A stretch of 64,000 bases of DNA from Adiantum capillus-veneris (taxonomy: Eukaryota; Streptophyta; Polypodiopsida; Polypodiales; Pteridaceae). The stretch covers positions 112,034,477 through 112,098,476 of the forward strand of contig CM043949.1 in assembly GCA_014529385.2 (NCBI GenBank), read 5' to 3'. A model generated the notes under the pieces. That model was not told the DNA's origin, ran no database searches, and worked only from the letters and a program-made list of their open reading frames with translations. The translations under genes and the position numbers were made by a program. This document shows, piece by piece, positions 1 through 11,829 of the stretch (positions within the stretch are counted from its first letter, which is position 1; each line of letters begins with the position of its first letter).

Positions 1-21
1 CAGTGCAGCAAGCCCAAACGA

Positions 22-738
22 ATGGCGGTGAAGTCCCTAATCATTGGGGTGAATAAACAGGATGTCAAAGTGTTGGCCAACAAAAGATCTAGAGCTGAAA
101 GGGAGACAGAAACCGAGCGGGAGACTAGAGCTCGTAAAGGCAAAGAGAAAGTATACGAGGGGAAAGAGAAGCCTGAAACTAGCAAGAAAAGAAGGCGTCG
201 CAGGATTAAACAAACAAATTTCCAGCTTGGGCGCGGCCATCCAGAGTATGATTTGGTGAGTGATGTCCAAAGTCAAAGAGCTAATATTACTTTTGGACAG
301 TTGTTGGCATTGAACCCAACATTGAGGCGGCAGTGGTCGACTAGTATTAGCACTAGGCTACCAAAGGGTAAGGGCAATGTGCAGGCGGTGCAAAATATGG
401 CACTCAGGGTAGGTAGCCCAACGGATGTTCTTCCTTTGGTGGATGCTGCCATCGAGAAAAGGATGCAGGTCCAAGCCTATATAGATGGGGGAGCACAGGT
501 TTGCCTCATGACAGAAGCTGCGATGAAGGAAACAGGGGTCAAGGTGGTAGCCAAGTCGAATGTGCGCATGAGGATGGCTAACCATGCTAAAGCTAGGTGT
601 TTGGGCGTGGCCCAGGATGTAAGAGTGGAAGTGATGGGCATAGAGTGCCTGATTGACTCCTTTGTGATGAAAGCCGGGGATAACGCATATCCTATCATTT
701 TGGGTAGGCCATGGCTGTTGGCAATAGGTGCCAAATAG
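22..738 (+). pseudogene. Gag-pol fragment with aspartic protease domain
   Basis: This 238-residue open stretch starts with a basic region rich in Arg, Lys and Glu (about residues 20-65), consistent with the end of Gag. It ends in a retropepsin-like domain. The protease active site reads YIDGGAQVCLM (about residues 153-163); Asp-Gly-Gly is a common plant variant of Asp-Ser/Thr-Gly. A second protease element, IILGRPWL, lies near residue 226. The frame is cut by TAG at 736-738 and resumes in the same frame, so the start given is only the first Met in the window and not a true start. Confidence 0.75.
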
Positions 739-1188
739 GATTGGGAAAGCAAAGTGTTTACCTTGCCTGATAAAGAGAAAGGAAGACAAGTGGTTCTGGA
801 TCTGAAGACCAAGGAAAGCCATTTTCATCCTATGGCGTCGAGAGACGAAGGGGACACCGCCAGCTATGAGTACGAGACTGAAACGGCCTATGATGAGGAC
901 TATACAAATACAGAGGAAGAAGAAAGCGAGGATGATATGCTCAAGATTGATGCTGACATGTTTGGGGTCACTGTGGAAGAACCTTGTGCGAAAGAGGAGG
1001 TGCGAGCATAGGTGCATGCCAAAGGTATTGAAGAGGTGGTCAATATGCTAAGTGGAGACTTGACCAAGAAGGAGAAAGAAAGTTATGTCCAGTTGTGTGC
1101 ATCTTTTCCAAACCTATTTGCAAAGGAGTATAAAGATTTGAGAGGAGCCAAGTGTGTTGAGCACAAAATAGCCCTCAAGGAAGGATAA
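739..1188 (+). pseudogene. Protease-RT linker of the Tat-like element
   Basis: The protease frame continues across two more stops, TAG at 1009-1011 and TAA at 1186-1188. The first part is acidic, with a run of Glu and Asp near 880-945. The second part ends in a stretch resembling the segment just before reverse transcriptase (a phrase like EHKIALKEG). No domain of its own is recognised. It belongs here because frame and order match the flanking protease and RT. Confidence 0.6.
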
Positions 1189-1215
1189 AAACCTAAGGCG
1201 CAGAAGCTAAGGAGA

Positions 1216-1971
1216 TTGGGTGAAATTCAAAAGGAAGCCCTTTGGCAGGAGATCAATCAGTTACTGGATGCAGGTATTATATACCCCGTAAAGGAATCAG
1301 AGTGGGTTTCCCCAGTGGTTATCACTCCTAAAAAGAATGGGAGATGGCGGGTGTGTGTTGACTATAAGACATTGAATGCTACGACCAAGAGGAATCACTA
1401 CCCATTGCCGTTTCAGGATGAGATTTTGAATCAGGTGGCTGGCCATGAGAGGTATTCCATTATGGATGGGTTTTCAGGTTACTTTCAAATAGGGCTTTCT
1501 CTTGAAGACCAACTAAAGACGACATTCATATCTCCATGGGGTTGCTTTGCCTATCGTAGGATGCCTTTTGGGTTGGTGAATGCCTATGCCACGTTTCAAG
1601 ATTGGATGAACAAGGTGTTTGGCCCTTGTTTGGGTAGGTTCATTAGGGTTTTCATGGACGACATTGGATGTTATAGCTCAAGGGCGGATCATTTGTCAAA
1701 GCTGCAATTGTGTTTTCAGAGGCTCGATGAAGAGGGAGGTCAGTTGAACCCCAAGAAGTGCAAATTAGTAGAGCCCCGAGCGTCATTGTTGGGCCATGTG
1801 GTGTCACAAAATGGGATTGAAGCAAATCCAGAAAAGGTCAAGGCTCTAGTCTTGATGGAGCCTCCTCCCATTGCACGGGCTTTGGCGTCGTTCGTGCACA
1901 GGCTGAAGTATTTTTCAAGGTTTTTTTGGATGTTTTCACAGTATGTATACCCCCTTCAAAAAAGGGCGTAG
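1216..1971 (+). pseudogene. Reverse transcriptase domain, Ty3/gypsy (Tat-like)
   Basis: About 250 residues of gypsy-type reverse transcriptase. Visible motifs in order: WVSPVVITPKKNGRWRVCVD, YPLPFQDE, SIMDGFSGYFQI, MPFGLVNAYATFQ, the catalytic FMDD box, and LLGHVVSQNGIEANPEKV in the thumb. The catalytic pair of Asp is kept. TAG at 1969-1971 ends this piece; the same frame resumes at once with RNase H. The enzyme would copy the element RNA into cDNA, but this copy is interrupted. Confidence 0.85.
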
Positions 1972-1974
1972 CTG

Positions 1975-2931
1975 GTGCATGGTTTTAAATGGGATGAAGA
2001 GGCTCACGTAGCTTTTGACAGGGTGAAAGAAATCTTGTGTCAACTACCTACGGTGTGTCCTCCCAATCATGAAGATGATTTTTATGTTTCCATGACGGTA
2101 GGCACTGTAGCCATTGGGGCAATACTATTGCAAAAGGTGGGAAGGAGCTATAAACCTATTTATTTTGAAAACAGGGTGATAAGTCCTGGGGAGGCAACCT
2201 ACACCGAAGCCGAACAGTGGGTGAAGGCCTTAGTTTTCGCCTGCAAGAAGTTCAAGGTGTATCTCATCGTGCGAAATTTTTTTGTGCTAACGGCCAATAA
2301 TTTATTGCCGGAGGTAGTGTTGCACTTGAAGCCAGGGAAACGGATCATGAAGTGGGTGATAGAGCTACAAGAATTTGAGTTTGAATTCAAAGTTGACCAT
2401 ACAAGTCGATCTCACCTGGTAGATATTCTAATCAGCAAGGCGGTTGATTTGCCGGTCTCTCACAGGGTGGTGCGGGATGAAACCAAGGAGGATCCTGACT
2501 TAGCGGAAGCTTTTACCATGTGGTTTGATGGAGCATATAGGAGGGTAATACAAAAAGCAAGTGGAGGTGTGGTGATACGAGATCCACGCAACAGGGTGAT
2601 TTTTTCAAAAGCCTATGACTTGGAGGATGTTCATACCAATAATGAGGCGGAGTATCTTACCCTCCATTTAGGTTTGAAACAGTGTGTCGAGTTTGGTATA
2701 TGGAGGTTGGTAGTGAAAGGTGAGGCACTATTAGTCATCAAGCAGTTGTTGGGCCAATGGCAGGTGAAACGGGATTCATTAAAGCATTGGTTCTATGCCA
2801 TCAAGAGGTTGCTGAAGTTTTTTGAGGAGGTTCAGTTCAAGCATATTAGAAGAGAGCAGAACCAAGAAGCAAATCACCAGCTTGCAAGCAGCAAAGTACA
2901 AGTGCATGTTCAGGTATATATGTGGCCCTAG
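1975..2931 (+). pseudogene. RNase H plus second archaeal-like RNase H
   Basis: Residues 1 to about 150 match the connection and RNase H following gypsy RT, but the usual first catalytic Asp region reads VSMTVGTVAIG and looks degenerate. A second RNase H follows (about 180-310): WFDGAYR, NNEAEY, VKGEALLVIKQ and REQNQEANHQLA. In this family the third and fourth positions are normally Asp (GDS and AD); here they are Glu and His, so the domain looks inactive. Dual RNase H is known from Tat-lineage gypsy elements. The piece ends at TAG 2929-2931, and the frame shifts just before it into the integrase frame. Confidence 0.8.
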
Positions 2932-3932
2932 CCACCTATGCTGGTCGTGAGACCTTGAAAGAGATTGAAGACTTTTTAAATACCGGTCAGTGCTCTGAAA
3001 GATTGTCTAAGCTACAAAAGCGGAGGATAGTACAGCAATCTCACAAGATTATACTGATAGGGGAAGATCTTATGACCTATGGACGGGATGAAGTTCTGCG
3101 AAGGGTACTTTATAAGGAAGAAATCGGTATGGTGCTGCAGCAATGTCATGAGGAAAGTGGGCATCAAGGTAAAGACCAGGTTTTGTATCGAATCTTGAGA
3201 GCGGGTTTTTGGTGGCCGTCGATAGTACGTGATGTGCACTATTGGTGCAAAACCTGCCATGAATGTCAGACTATGGGTGAGAAAAGGCTGATAGCCGAAT
3301 CGCAGGGAGCTATCATTGCCCAAGATGCTTTTGAGAAGTGGGGCCATCCACTCCCGAAGTCAGCAAGCGGTAAAAAATACATTGTAGTGGAAATTGACTA
3401 CCTTACCAGGTGGGTCGAGGCCAAAGCTGTAAAGGAGGTCTATGCACAGATTGTAGCCCACTTTGTTTTCGATAACATTTGTTGTCGTTTTGGAGTGCTG
3501 TGGGTACTCATTTCTGATAGAGGCCAAGGATTCAAGAGCAATCTTATGCAAGCATTAGTGGAGAAATTAAAGATTCAGCATCGATTTTCCTCGCCTTATC
3601 ATCCCCAATGCAATGGTCTTGTGGAGAGTGCCAATGGACAAATCATCAAGATGCTGACAAAGTATGTGTATAAGCAAGAGACAGAATGTGAGATCAATTT
3701 AGAGAAGTGTCTATGGGCCTATAGGACATCCTACAAAGTGGCAACCAACTTTACTCCCTTTGAGTTGGTTTATGGCAAGGAGGCAATACTGCCAATGCAT
3801 GCACAACTCGGTGCTTTGAAAGGTATGTGGCGCATCAATGCCACTCCACAAGCTGTCTTACAGGATAGGATTGCCAACCTTGAGGCATTACAGATGAATA
3901 GAGAAGCAGCAGCAGACTACTACATGAAGTAG
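2922..3932 (+). pseudogene. Integrase, Ty3/gypsy (Tat-like)
   Basis: This piece is in a different frame from the RNase H piece. It begins with the HHCC zinc domain (HEESGHQG ... CKTCHEC, about residues 80-115). The catalytic core shows the first Asp in VVEIDYLTRW, the second in LISDRGQGF, and Glu in NGLVESANGQ. All three DDE residues and the zinc ligands are present. TAG at 3930-3932 cuts off the C-terminal part, which continues in frame. Confidence 0.85.
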
Positions 3933-3944
3933 CAGGAAAGACAA

Positions 3945-4202
3945 GTGTCTAAAGTCAATAAGAGTCTGCCAAACAAGAAGATAGAGGAAGGAGACTTGGT
4001 AATGAAATACGAGAGCTACTTGGACTTCACCTTCCAAAAGAAGTTCAAGAAGAAATGGACGGGTCCGTACAAAGTGCAAAAGGCATTTTCGAATGGGACC
4101 TATCAGTTGGTGAGATTCATTGGTAAATTTCTCAGGCACAGGGTAAATGGTGTACGGCTGAAGCTGTACTTTGACAGAGGTCCGGTGCCTGATGTGAACT
4201 AG
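3945..4202 (+). pseudogene. Integrase C-terminal region of the Tat-like element
   Basis: Eighty-five basic residues in frame with the integrase and separated from it only by the TAG at 3930. It contains the plant gypsy integrase tail pattern KKWTGPYKVQKAFSNGTYQL (about residues 45-64). It stops at TAG 4200-4202. No chromodomain follows, in line with a Tat-type element. Confidence 0.7.
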
Positions 4203-4353
4203 ATTGTAGTCGGGGGGGTTGGGCAACCCACCTGAGGAGATTTGAAAGTAACAGATTGTACATATTGCACATAATGTACATATGGTTGTGCCTTTTTCCG
4301 TATGCTTGAGTGCCAGTGAAGTGTTGCAAATTTCAAGTTGGGTGAAAGCGTGG

Positions 4354-4587
4354 TTTGGTGGTACAAAAAAATGACCTATTTTACTTCTACCAATGAAAAA
4401 GTGGGGACCGGTGAAAATTTTGTAGTTTAGGTCAAAACTTTTAGGACCTTGTGTTTTTAGATTCTCCTTTTGAAGATCTATCCAGTGATATATAGTATGA
4501 TAGGTAGTTTTTCAAGTGACATGTAGAAATTGTAGCTCAAAGATTTGTAAAGGTGCTATCAAGGACAGTCCTTTTTGTACCACCAAA
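4354..4587. repeat. Inverted repeat in the 3' untranslated part of the Tat-like element
   Basis: TTTGGTGGTACAAAAA at 4354-4369 is matched by its reverse complement at 4572-4587, about 200 bases later. It lies between the end of pol and the candidate polypurine tract. The RNA could form a stem-loop. Its role is unknown. Confidence 0.55.
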
Positions 4588-4640
4588 GCGTGCTTTTAGC
4601 CAGTTCTGTAAATATGCTTTTGGTTGAACATGAATGTTCA

Positions 4641-5975
4641 ACTAGGGGGTGGGCAATGATGGTGCAACCAAAGTTGTGGTCCGTGCCAGGAAGGGTGACA
4701 AGCAGTGCTATGGATGCTAGAAGGTGCATGGCGGCGAGCTAAAGCAGCTGGGAAAGTCCTTGGCAGACCAGTGGCAGCGGAAATGTATGTCTAAAGTGGT
4801 TTTTTAGGCCAAGGTGCCTTCAAATTGGGATAATTGGGATGGCAGAACAAAGTGTCCAAAATGTAGGTAATGTGCCTTGGAATGTAGGGTTCAAGATGCT
4901 CTTGAGGCTCCTCCAGACGGCTCATCAAACGGAGCTTCGGTGTGAAAGATGTGCCAGTTCGAAGTTGGAAGGTCTTGCAGATCTCCGACGGGCACGCGAG
5001 ATGGGGACAAGTGGCCCGAGCTAGAATGCGCAAGCAAGTGTGTAAAGCTCAAGTTGTGGAGCATGCCGATCTTTTTGGATCGCTATTTGGAGCTCAGACG
5101 TGCAAATTATAGGCCGACGAAGTTTTCAAGTGGGGTAGTTATGGGCTCGTTGTGCGACAGTGGTAGGCGCATCGACAAGGGGTTTGTTAAGCTCGTTAAG
5201 ATTATCAAAAAACAAATGCACATGATGTGAGGAATTAGCCGTAGTTTATGGCTCGTTGATCGGGACCATGGTCGGGTAGATACGCCAAGGTCAATGGGAG
5301 GCGATCACAAATATGTTTCCATTTTTTGGTAGTTTTGATTGACAGCCTTGAAAAAGATTGAAGTGCGAGAAAATTTTTCATGGTTTCGAACCAACAGAAT
5401 GACATTCCAATGGATGGACACGATGGGTGTTTGGCACGCCTAAGTGCACGAAGCACCGACCACGTGTGGAAACCTCTACTTGAAAATCTCTTTATTGTAG
5501 CCTAACTTCAAAAGTAAAAGATGGTTGGGATTTGGGAAGGGAAAGAAAGAAGAATAAGCAAAGTAGAACTAAGCTGAGCCATGGAGCCTTTAAAAGCCTT
5601 TAGAATTCTTTTATAAGGAAAGAAAAGGGGAAACCCTTTTTAGAACAAGTGACAAATCACAAGGCCTGCCAATAGATGAAATGAATTACAAACACAAAAG
5701 GGAAACACAAAATCTACAAGGATGGAAGTCACATTGACAACAGCAAGGGTTACCTTTGAGTGCGAGCAATGCCTTTTTTATGGCTGAAGAAGAGGCTTTA
5801 TTCAACTTTTTTTTAGGGTTAAGTTTTTTGTTGTGCAAGGAGGAATCAGAGGATTGATTGAGGTTTTAAAAGAGGTGAAAAATCAACAACAGTATTGCAC
5901 TTCGTAATCTCAAGCTCTATGCAACAAAGGTGCTTCGACACGCTCGGACTACAGTGCATCATCAAAACTAACATC
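4641..5975 (+). mobile_element. Candidate polypurine tract and 3' LTR of the Tat-like element
   Basis: AGGGGGTGGG at about 4644-4653 looks like the polypurine primer for plus-strand DNA, and a TG start follows at about 4657. The stretch to about 5975 has no gene and has a TATA-like TTTTATAAGG near 5610. Without the 5' LTR the limits cannot be tested. I saw no matching direct repeat in the window. Confidence 0.35.
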
Positions 5976-7830
5976 TACAAACATACGCTCATGTCAATGC
6001 TCAAGATTACATGCTCAAGGTAATCACAAGTCAAGTAATTGCTTGTTAACAATGTACTCACCATTCATGGGAGTATCCATTGTATTAGGTATATAAAACT
6101 AGAATAGCAAGCAACTATGAGCAAGAAGACCTTAGGCTCGAGGAATAGCATATGTATTTTGTGCTAGAGATAATTGTTTATATAGGAGCTGTGAGAGTAG
6201 TGGAAAGCAGATGTAGTGATGTCTCTTTGTATGATGAGAGCCAATGCCTCACGTTCAGCATAGAAACCTAGACAGAGAGATTGCAATAAGATGATGCAAT
6301 ATCTTCTCATAAATGATCATTACACGTTTATACATTAAAATGCACGTTTTTTGAGGGTGACTTTATAATTTGGCTTGGTAGCATAAGTGTGTATTTATTT
6401 TTCTTTTTTTAAAAGAGTAAATTGAACACCTCACAATAAATCAAAATAAAATGGCGTAAATTATTGTTAAAAATTATCTACTAGGATGATGCATTATCAT
6501 GAGCAACATGTTTTTTTCAAAAGATTTTAATATTATCAAAAGTTTAAAAAATCTAAATTTAGACTTATTATTTAAAATATTGAAACGTCTTGACTCCATA
6601 AAAAACCTAGTGCAAATAAAAATCCTAATATTTTAATAAAGATAGATCATTCTAAAAAATATTTATAATATTAAAATTAAGTTAGTGCACAATAATATTT
6701 TCTTGATTTTGATAAATATTTAATGGAAAATGATGACGACTAAAGGGCTATTTTGCACAGAGATTTTACGCTACGACGAAACAAATTAGCAACAAAACAG
6801 ACTTAAAAAAATTATTAAACAAATTTATCCGCGAATACAATTAAATTCCGCCTTGACATTTGTCTTTCCCTCTACTATAAGCTCAGAACAGAACACCCAA
6901 CAACATAACGGACGTGAATCCATAGTTGGATATATAATCATCATCACAACTTATCCAATAGAAAAGTATACCATTCATTTTAATGCTCAGTCTGTTTTTA
7001 TTTCATCTCTGTTCATCTAGAGATGAATATCTAGAGATGAATAGCAAATGAGTAGACATCATAGCAAATTCCCAAAATCCCCGATAAACAAAGAGCAAAG
7101 ACTCTATTGCGTTGCTTGTAGAGGCATAACAGAAATACTCAAGGACAGAAAGAACTTGACACATACTACATACAAAACACTAACCATAATCACAAGACAG
7201 CAGGAGATGGAAACAAGGGTGCTAATTCTCACATTACCAAGGAAAGACTGAATAATATATAAAAACCAATCCTAAGCATCAAGGATGCTATCACGGGAGT
7301 CTAAAAAGCAAAGTATACTCTTCGAAGATCTGCCTTGCGAGCCTGAGCAGGTGAGAGTAGCAAAACATTCTAGAAGTACTCAAAGTCTTTTCCTCACTCA
7401 ACTTAAAGAGAAAACAGTGAACGTCAACTGGTGCATACAAGAAGAAGCCTTGAGCTTCTTCAACAGCCACAAACCATAATTAAACAAGGTGTTAGAGCTA
7501 TACAAATAGCCAAGATGAGGGCCTAAGATCGACATATATGTGTGTAGGTACTCAAAGAAGGTTTCATCAGCAGATCTGCAAGGTCAAAGCAGACAATTGT
7601 TATCATAGATAACATGAATAAACACCGAAACCCTAAACATTTCAACACTAAGAAGAACAGACAAAGATTCTCCTTGCATCACGATCAGACTATCGGACTC
7701 CTTATCAATTCCAATCCACACAAAAAAACATAGAAAACAACATGAAGCATAGCCAAGGCTATCCGGCCCCAGTCCATACCCGAAACCTCGACATTAACTA
7801 ACCTTGAAGTTATCTGAAGCCAATGATTAG
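5976..7830. other. Intergenic, no gene seen; strongly AT-rich centre
   Basis: No ORF with a recognisable domain. The part 6340-6760 is very AT-rich. A short repeat of ATCTAGAGATGAAT occurs twice in tandem near 7013-7041. Nothing else is supported. Confidence 0.5.
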
Positions 7831-7835
7831 TTTAA

Positions 7836-8290
7836 CTAATCTCCAAGTGCTAATGCTTGCACTGAGTCCCAGCCCCTCTCAACTAACTTCTTACGGCTAC
7901 GTCCCAGCAAACCCATCTCGATGGCTTCTACTACCCTGCAATCCGAAGCAAAATTAAATACAGAAAATACAAGTGATAAAAAGCAAGGCAAGCTAGAAAT
8001 ATAGCACACCTGTAAGAAAAAAAAAATGCAGCTACCTTTGCAATATATCTGCGCATTAGCCATGCCAAGATGTGCTCTTGCATTGTATCCATATGCAGCT
8101 TCTGCACCGCATTCGAGGTCATGCTCAAACTGTCAAGCTCGCGAGCAGTATCAACTCACGCAGTTTGGCGTTTGCAAGCGACTTTCCTCATTGTCTAGCA
8201 TGAGAACTCGAAGAGCTGAGGATCCATGGAGACTGCAGTTGGGCGGCCCATGAGATGCCTCTTGAACAATGCCCGATACCTGATACATGG
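7836..8290 (-). pseudogene. Possible exon fragments of an unrecognised host gene
   Basis: On the minus strand two short open stretches are separated by a T-rich, intron-like segment (about 7937-8030). The upstream stretch ends at a possible donor, GCAAAG followed by GTAGCT. The downstream stretch follows a possible acceptor TTGCAG and ends ERGWDSVQALALGD then a stop. The upstream part contains LDSLSMTSNAVQKLHMDTMQ in one frame. The phases of the two parts do not join cleanly and stops occur further upstream, so this may be gene debris or chance. I do not recognise a family. Confidence 0.2.
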
Positions 8291-8320
8291 AAAGACCTGT
8301 GTCAAAGCACAGTGCGCGCG

Positions 8321-8321
8321 T

Positions 8322-8354
<33 letters not shown>

Positions 8355-8355
8355 G
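8321..8355. repeat. (GA)n microsatellite
   Basis: Run of GAGAGA with one C interruption near 8345. Confidence 0.95.
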
Positions 8356-9299
8356 TATGGTGTTGCACCCTGTCGAGCTCACAAAATGGTCACGCTCTGG
8401 TCTTCACCGCCTTGAAGGGGTTTGCACAAGGGTCCGCACCCAAGCAACCTCGTCGAGCTCCATCCCTCTGACGCTGTGGCTGCAGACGAGACAGAAGTGC
8501 CACTTAAGCTCCAAATGAGGAGCTCTTCAAAAACCTAGACCCATCCCTCCAAAAATCATCACAAGCCAATAAAACTCCTACACGTGGGCAATCTATATCC
8601 CTACTTCTACCAACCACCTAGGATACCCATTTTGTGCGCATAGTGGCCACATTCCTAGCCACTTTAATCATGCCACAACGTGGTGCTTGATAAAAAATCA
8701 CTAAATGAACATAAAATAAATAAAAAATATTTTAGTCAGCAAAAAGAGAAGTGATCTCTATAGCCTTTGCCCTTTGGGCAGGCCAAAAAGGGGCAAAAGA
8801 AGGAGGGCAAAGACGGCGCTTGGGAATAAGTTTTTTGGAGGAGTCTTTTGGCTTGGAGAGAGAAGGGAGGAAAAAAGAGGGGTTTTTTTTGGGGGACGCA
8901 GGAACTAGGCAAGCTTCGGTAGATGGTCGGCTTCTTTGCAAGCTTGGTTGAGGGCGAGGCAAGGCCAAGGAGCGACTCTTGACGAAAGGGCTTTCGGACG
9001 ATGAGAGCTCGAAAGGAAAGGAGCTCACTTGCATGCGTGCGCGGCTCAACAACGAAAATAGGAGGAAGAAGTCCGATTCTCGACGACTGCACCAACGAGG
9101 GTTGTCGTCAGTGATCAGTTTTTTATGTCCGTCAAGGCTGTGTTGACGAGGCTGTTTGTACCAAGTTGTGCTGAGAAAAGGAAAGCAAGGATTGCCCACA
9201 TTTTTGTGTCATTTTGCCTTCCCGCCTCTGTTCTGCACCTTTTGTGCTTGTGTCCGCGGTGTCAGATGTGTGTGTAGGCAAGTGTGCCCCCATCGAACC
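8356..9299. other. Intergenic, no gene seen
   Basis: Short ORFs on both strands are low-complexity (Lys, Arg, Glu or Ser rich) and show no domain. An AAAAAAGAGG...TTTTTTTTGGGGG purine/T tract lies near 8870-8897. Confidence 0.5.
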
Positions 9300-9491
9300 G
9301 GCGGTGTCTTGTGGCAAAGAGAAAGAGCGAGGTTTTGGGTGTGCGAGCGAAGCTCGAAAGTGTGTCATGAGGTGTATATGTCGTGATCTTAGGCGGTGTC
9401 TTGTGGCAAAGAGAAAGAGCGAGATTTTGGGTGTGCGAGGGAAGCTCAAAAGTGTGTCATGAGGTGTATATGTGTTCGATCGTGATCTTAT
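9300..9491. repeat. Tandem duplication of about 92 bp
   Basis: Two adjacent units starting GGCGGTGTCTTGTGGCAAAG at 9300 and again at 9392. They differ at a few bases, and the second copy carries about 8 extra bases near its end. Confidence 0.85.
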
Positions 9492-10154
9492 ATAGTGTGG
9501 TTGACTCGAGAGATGTGCATGCGGTGGTCAGCTAGTAGGAAAGAGATTTTTTGAAGATGAATCCTAGTGGATTGGGCTGCCGTGTTTACCCTGGGCTGTA
9601 GAGAGGCAAGCTACTTGTGTCTCGGGTGTGTTCCCCTTTCCCCCTATCCATCGTGTAGGTAAAACTGGTTATAGAGGGATTCATAACTCGTATTCCTGAG
9701 GTGATAACGGAGACCTAAATTCATTTATCACCAAGATTTTCAATTGGTTAAGTAGTTTTTCCCATTTGGTGAATCTATAGGAGTCAAAAAATTTGGTTGT
9801 ACGCTTAGCAGCAAGCTGTTTTTTGACCATATCTCTTAGTTCGTGCATGATTTTTACATGACACCAAAGAGATAAAATGTTTCAAATGATGTGTTTTATC
9901 TTTGGAAAAGGGTTTGGGCTAATTCATAAAGGTTTGTGAGTTATAGCCAAAAGAGTGTTCCTCCGCTTCTATGACGTGAAACAAAAAGCATTTTTTATGC
10001 ACGCACGTGATCATAAACGCATCATGTGCATAAATTAGCATGTTAAACATGATGAAATAATCATGGGGCAACTTTTTATGTACTCGGTTAATCCATGCAT
10101 GCACTCGTATATGAAAAAACAATCACCGAAAGGGCGACTACTTAGAAAAACGAC

Positions 10155-10156
<2 letters not shown>
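9492..10156. other. Intergenic, no gene seen
   Basis: No credible ORF and no recognisable element. Confidence 0.5.

Positions 10157-10194
<38 letters not shown>
10157..10194. repeat. (GA)n microsatellite
   Basis: Uninterrupted GA run of about 19 units. Confidence 0.97.
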
Positions 10195-10199
<5 letters not shown>

Positions 10200-10386
10200 G
10201 ATGGCTATGGAGTTTAGAGCTTTCACCATGCTTTAGAATCGATTAGGGGTTGTCGAAAGGCTTCTTGATTTGCCGCAAGAGAGCGGTGATGAGAGCTACA
10301 TAGACGTATCCGCCACGAAAGCTTCCGAAGAGAGCGTAAATCGTGAAACGAGAGAGAAGATAGTAAGCAGGTAGAGAGAGAGTATC

Positions 10387-10388
<2 letters not shown>

Positions 10389-10440
<52 letters not shown>
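10389..10440. repeat. (GA)n microsatellite
   Basis: Second GA run, about 25 units, some 200 bases after the first. Shorter GAGAGA tracts lie between the two. Confidence 0.97.
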
Positions 10441-10444
<4 letters not shown>

Positions 10445-10966
10445 AGAGCTTATGGAGATGGTGATGAAGAGCTTACACCACTCCGTATAATAGATAAGTA
10501 TAGCCTTGTGATAGTAGACGCAATAGACAGCACTGAAAATTGAGCACTCTATCCCAATTTAAAGGTTCTTCAACTGCCCGGAGTGTGTCCCAAGCTGAAA
10601 ATAGCACTAGATTTGCAGCTAGGAATAGCTTCCTGCTTTTGAGAACTTTCCTACTAAAAACAAGCCTTTGCTTTTGGTGGTCAAGTTTTCCACTTACCAT
10701 TCAATTTTTACAGCAAAATTGGCCAATTGAACAATATATGGCCAACTAATGGAAATCGTAGATAGACAATGCCGCATCGTAATGACCCAACATAATTATG
10801 ACTTTCCCGTACTACCCCGACGTATTTACGGTACCGATTTTTTATAAAAATAATTCTCGTAAAAATCCCGTTTGGTCTCGTTTTTGCTCCGAGTAATCAT
10901 TTTTAACTCCGACGGGGACTAAAATTAATATTTCTATATTTAGGTCATCATAAAAAGCATATTGCT

Positions 10967-11330
10967 CTTAAAAAAACACCGAAAAGCACGAAAAGCTAAA
11001 AATAATGTAATAAGTAAAACAAAATAATTTTTTAAAATTGAACCATAAGTTCCCCTTGTCCACTGAAATAAGAAAGAGGATTCGCTTTGTACTAAAAAGC
11101 ACTAAAAACCATGAAAAGCTATAAATAGTGTGAAAAGCACTCAAAAAATATATTTTTACAAAATTGGACCATAGCTTCCCTGGAACATGTAGATCAAGGA
11201 TCCGACCTTGCTTTTTGCAAGAAAACACCTAAAAGCATAAAAAGCATGAAAAAAAAAAAATAGCGGATTTTTTTAAAACTTAACCAAACGTCTGTCTAAC
11301 CTACTGGAACATGGAAACGGTCTTGCTTTT
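10967..11330. repeat. Degenerate tandem repeat, three units of about 115-125 bp
   Basis: Each unit has an A-rich part with AAAAGCA...GAAAAGC and then AAATTGRACCATARSTTCCC or a decayed form. The anchors are at about 11035, 11160 and 11275. The units are strongly diverged, so the array is old. No coding potential is seen. Confidence 0.6.
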
Positions 11331-11829
11331 TACTTTACAACCTTCCAATACTGTCAATTAAGCATCTGAAAACAAAATTTGACAATACTGAAAGCTAATT
11401 TTTCTTTTTTTTAGAAGAGACCCGAAAATTGGGGATCTTACACAAAGAATCGATATTGTGTTGCACATTGCTGCAACTTATTGAATCAGTAAAACTCACA
11501 TAATCACTAGAATCTAAAGAATCCATGAAAGAAATGCAACACACGTTCTGATAGAAATGAAGATTAACGAGAAATGCTAAGATGTATACAAAGGCAGACA
11601 ATGACACTACCACAAATCTCTACATGAAAGATGGAAACAAAAACCAGTATGGTGAGTGAGCAAGGATACAAGAACATTGGAAATAGGAATGAAGCTCATT
11701 GTTGTTACCAAGACATATGCTAAAGAAGCCTAATAATCTTATCCAACAATGCTCCTATGCCAAATCTCCAAATGATGTGGATGAGTGAGGGGAGATCATT
11801 TTGGATCTAGATAAGGAACACGGACCGAT

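Larger units (their letters stand above)
1..5975 (+). mobile_element. Ty3/gypsy retrotransposon, Tat-like, decayed, 5' end outside window
   Basis: Plus-strand pol remnant in the order protease, reverse transcriptase, RNase H, second RNase H, integrase, followed by a polypurine tract and a possible 3' LTR. The second, archaeal-type RNase H after the ordinary one is typical of the Tat lineage, and no chromodomain follows the integrase. The frame is broken by five in-frame stops (736, 1009, 1186, 1969, 3930) and one frameshift near 2880-2931. The right limit near 5975 is a guess because the 5' LTR is outside the window. Confidence 0.85.
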
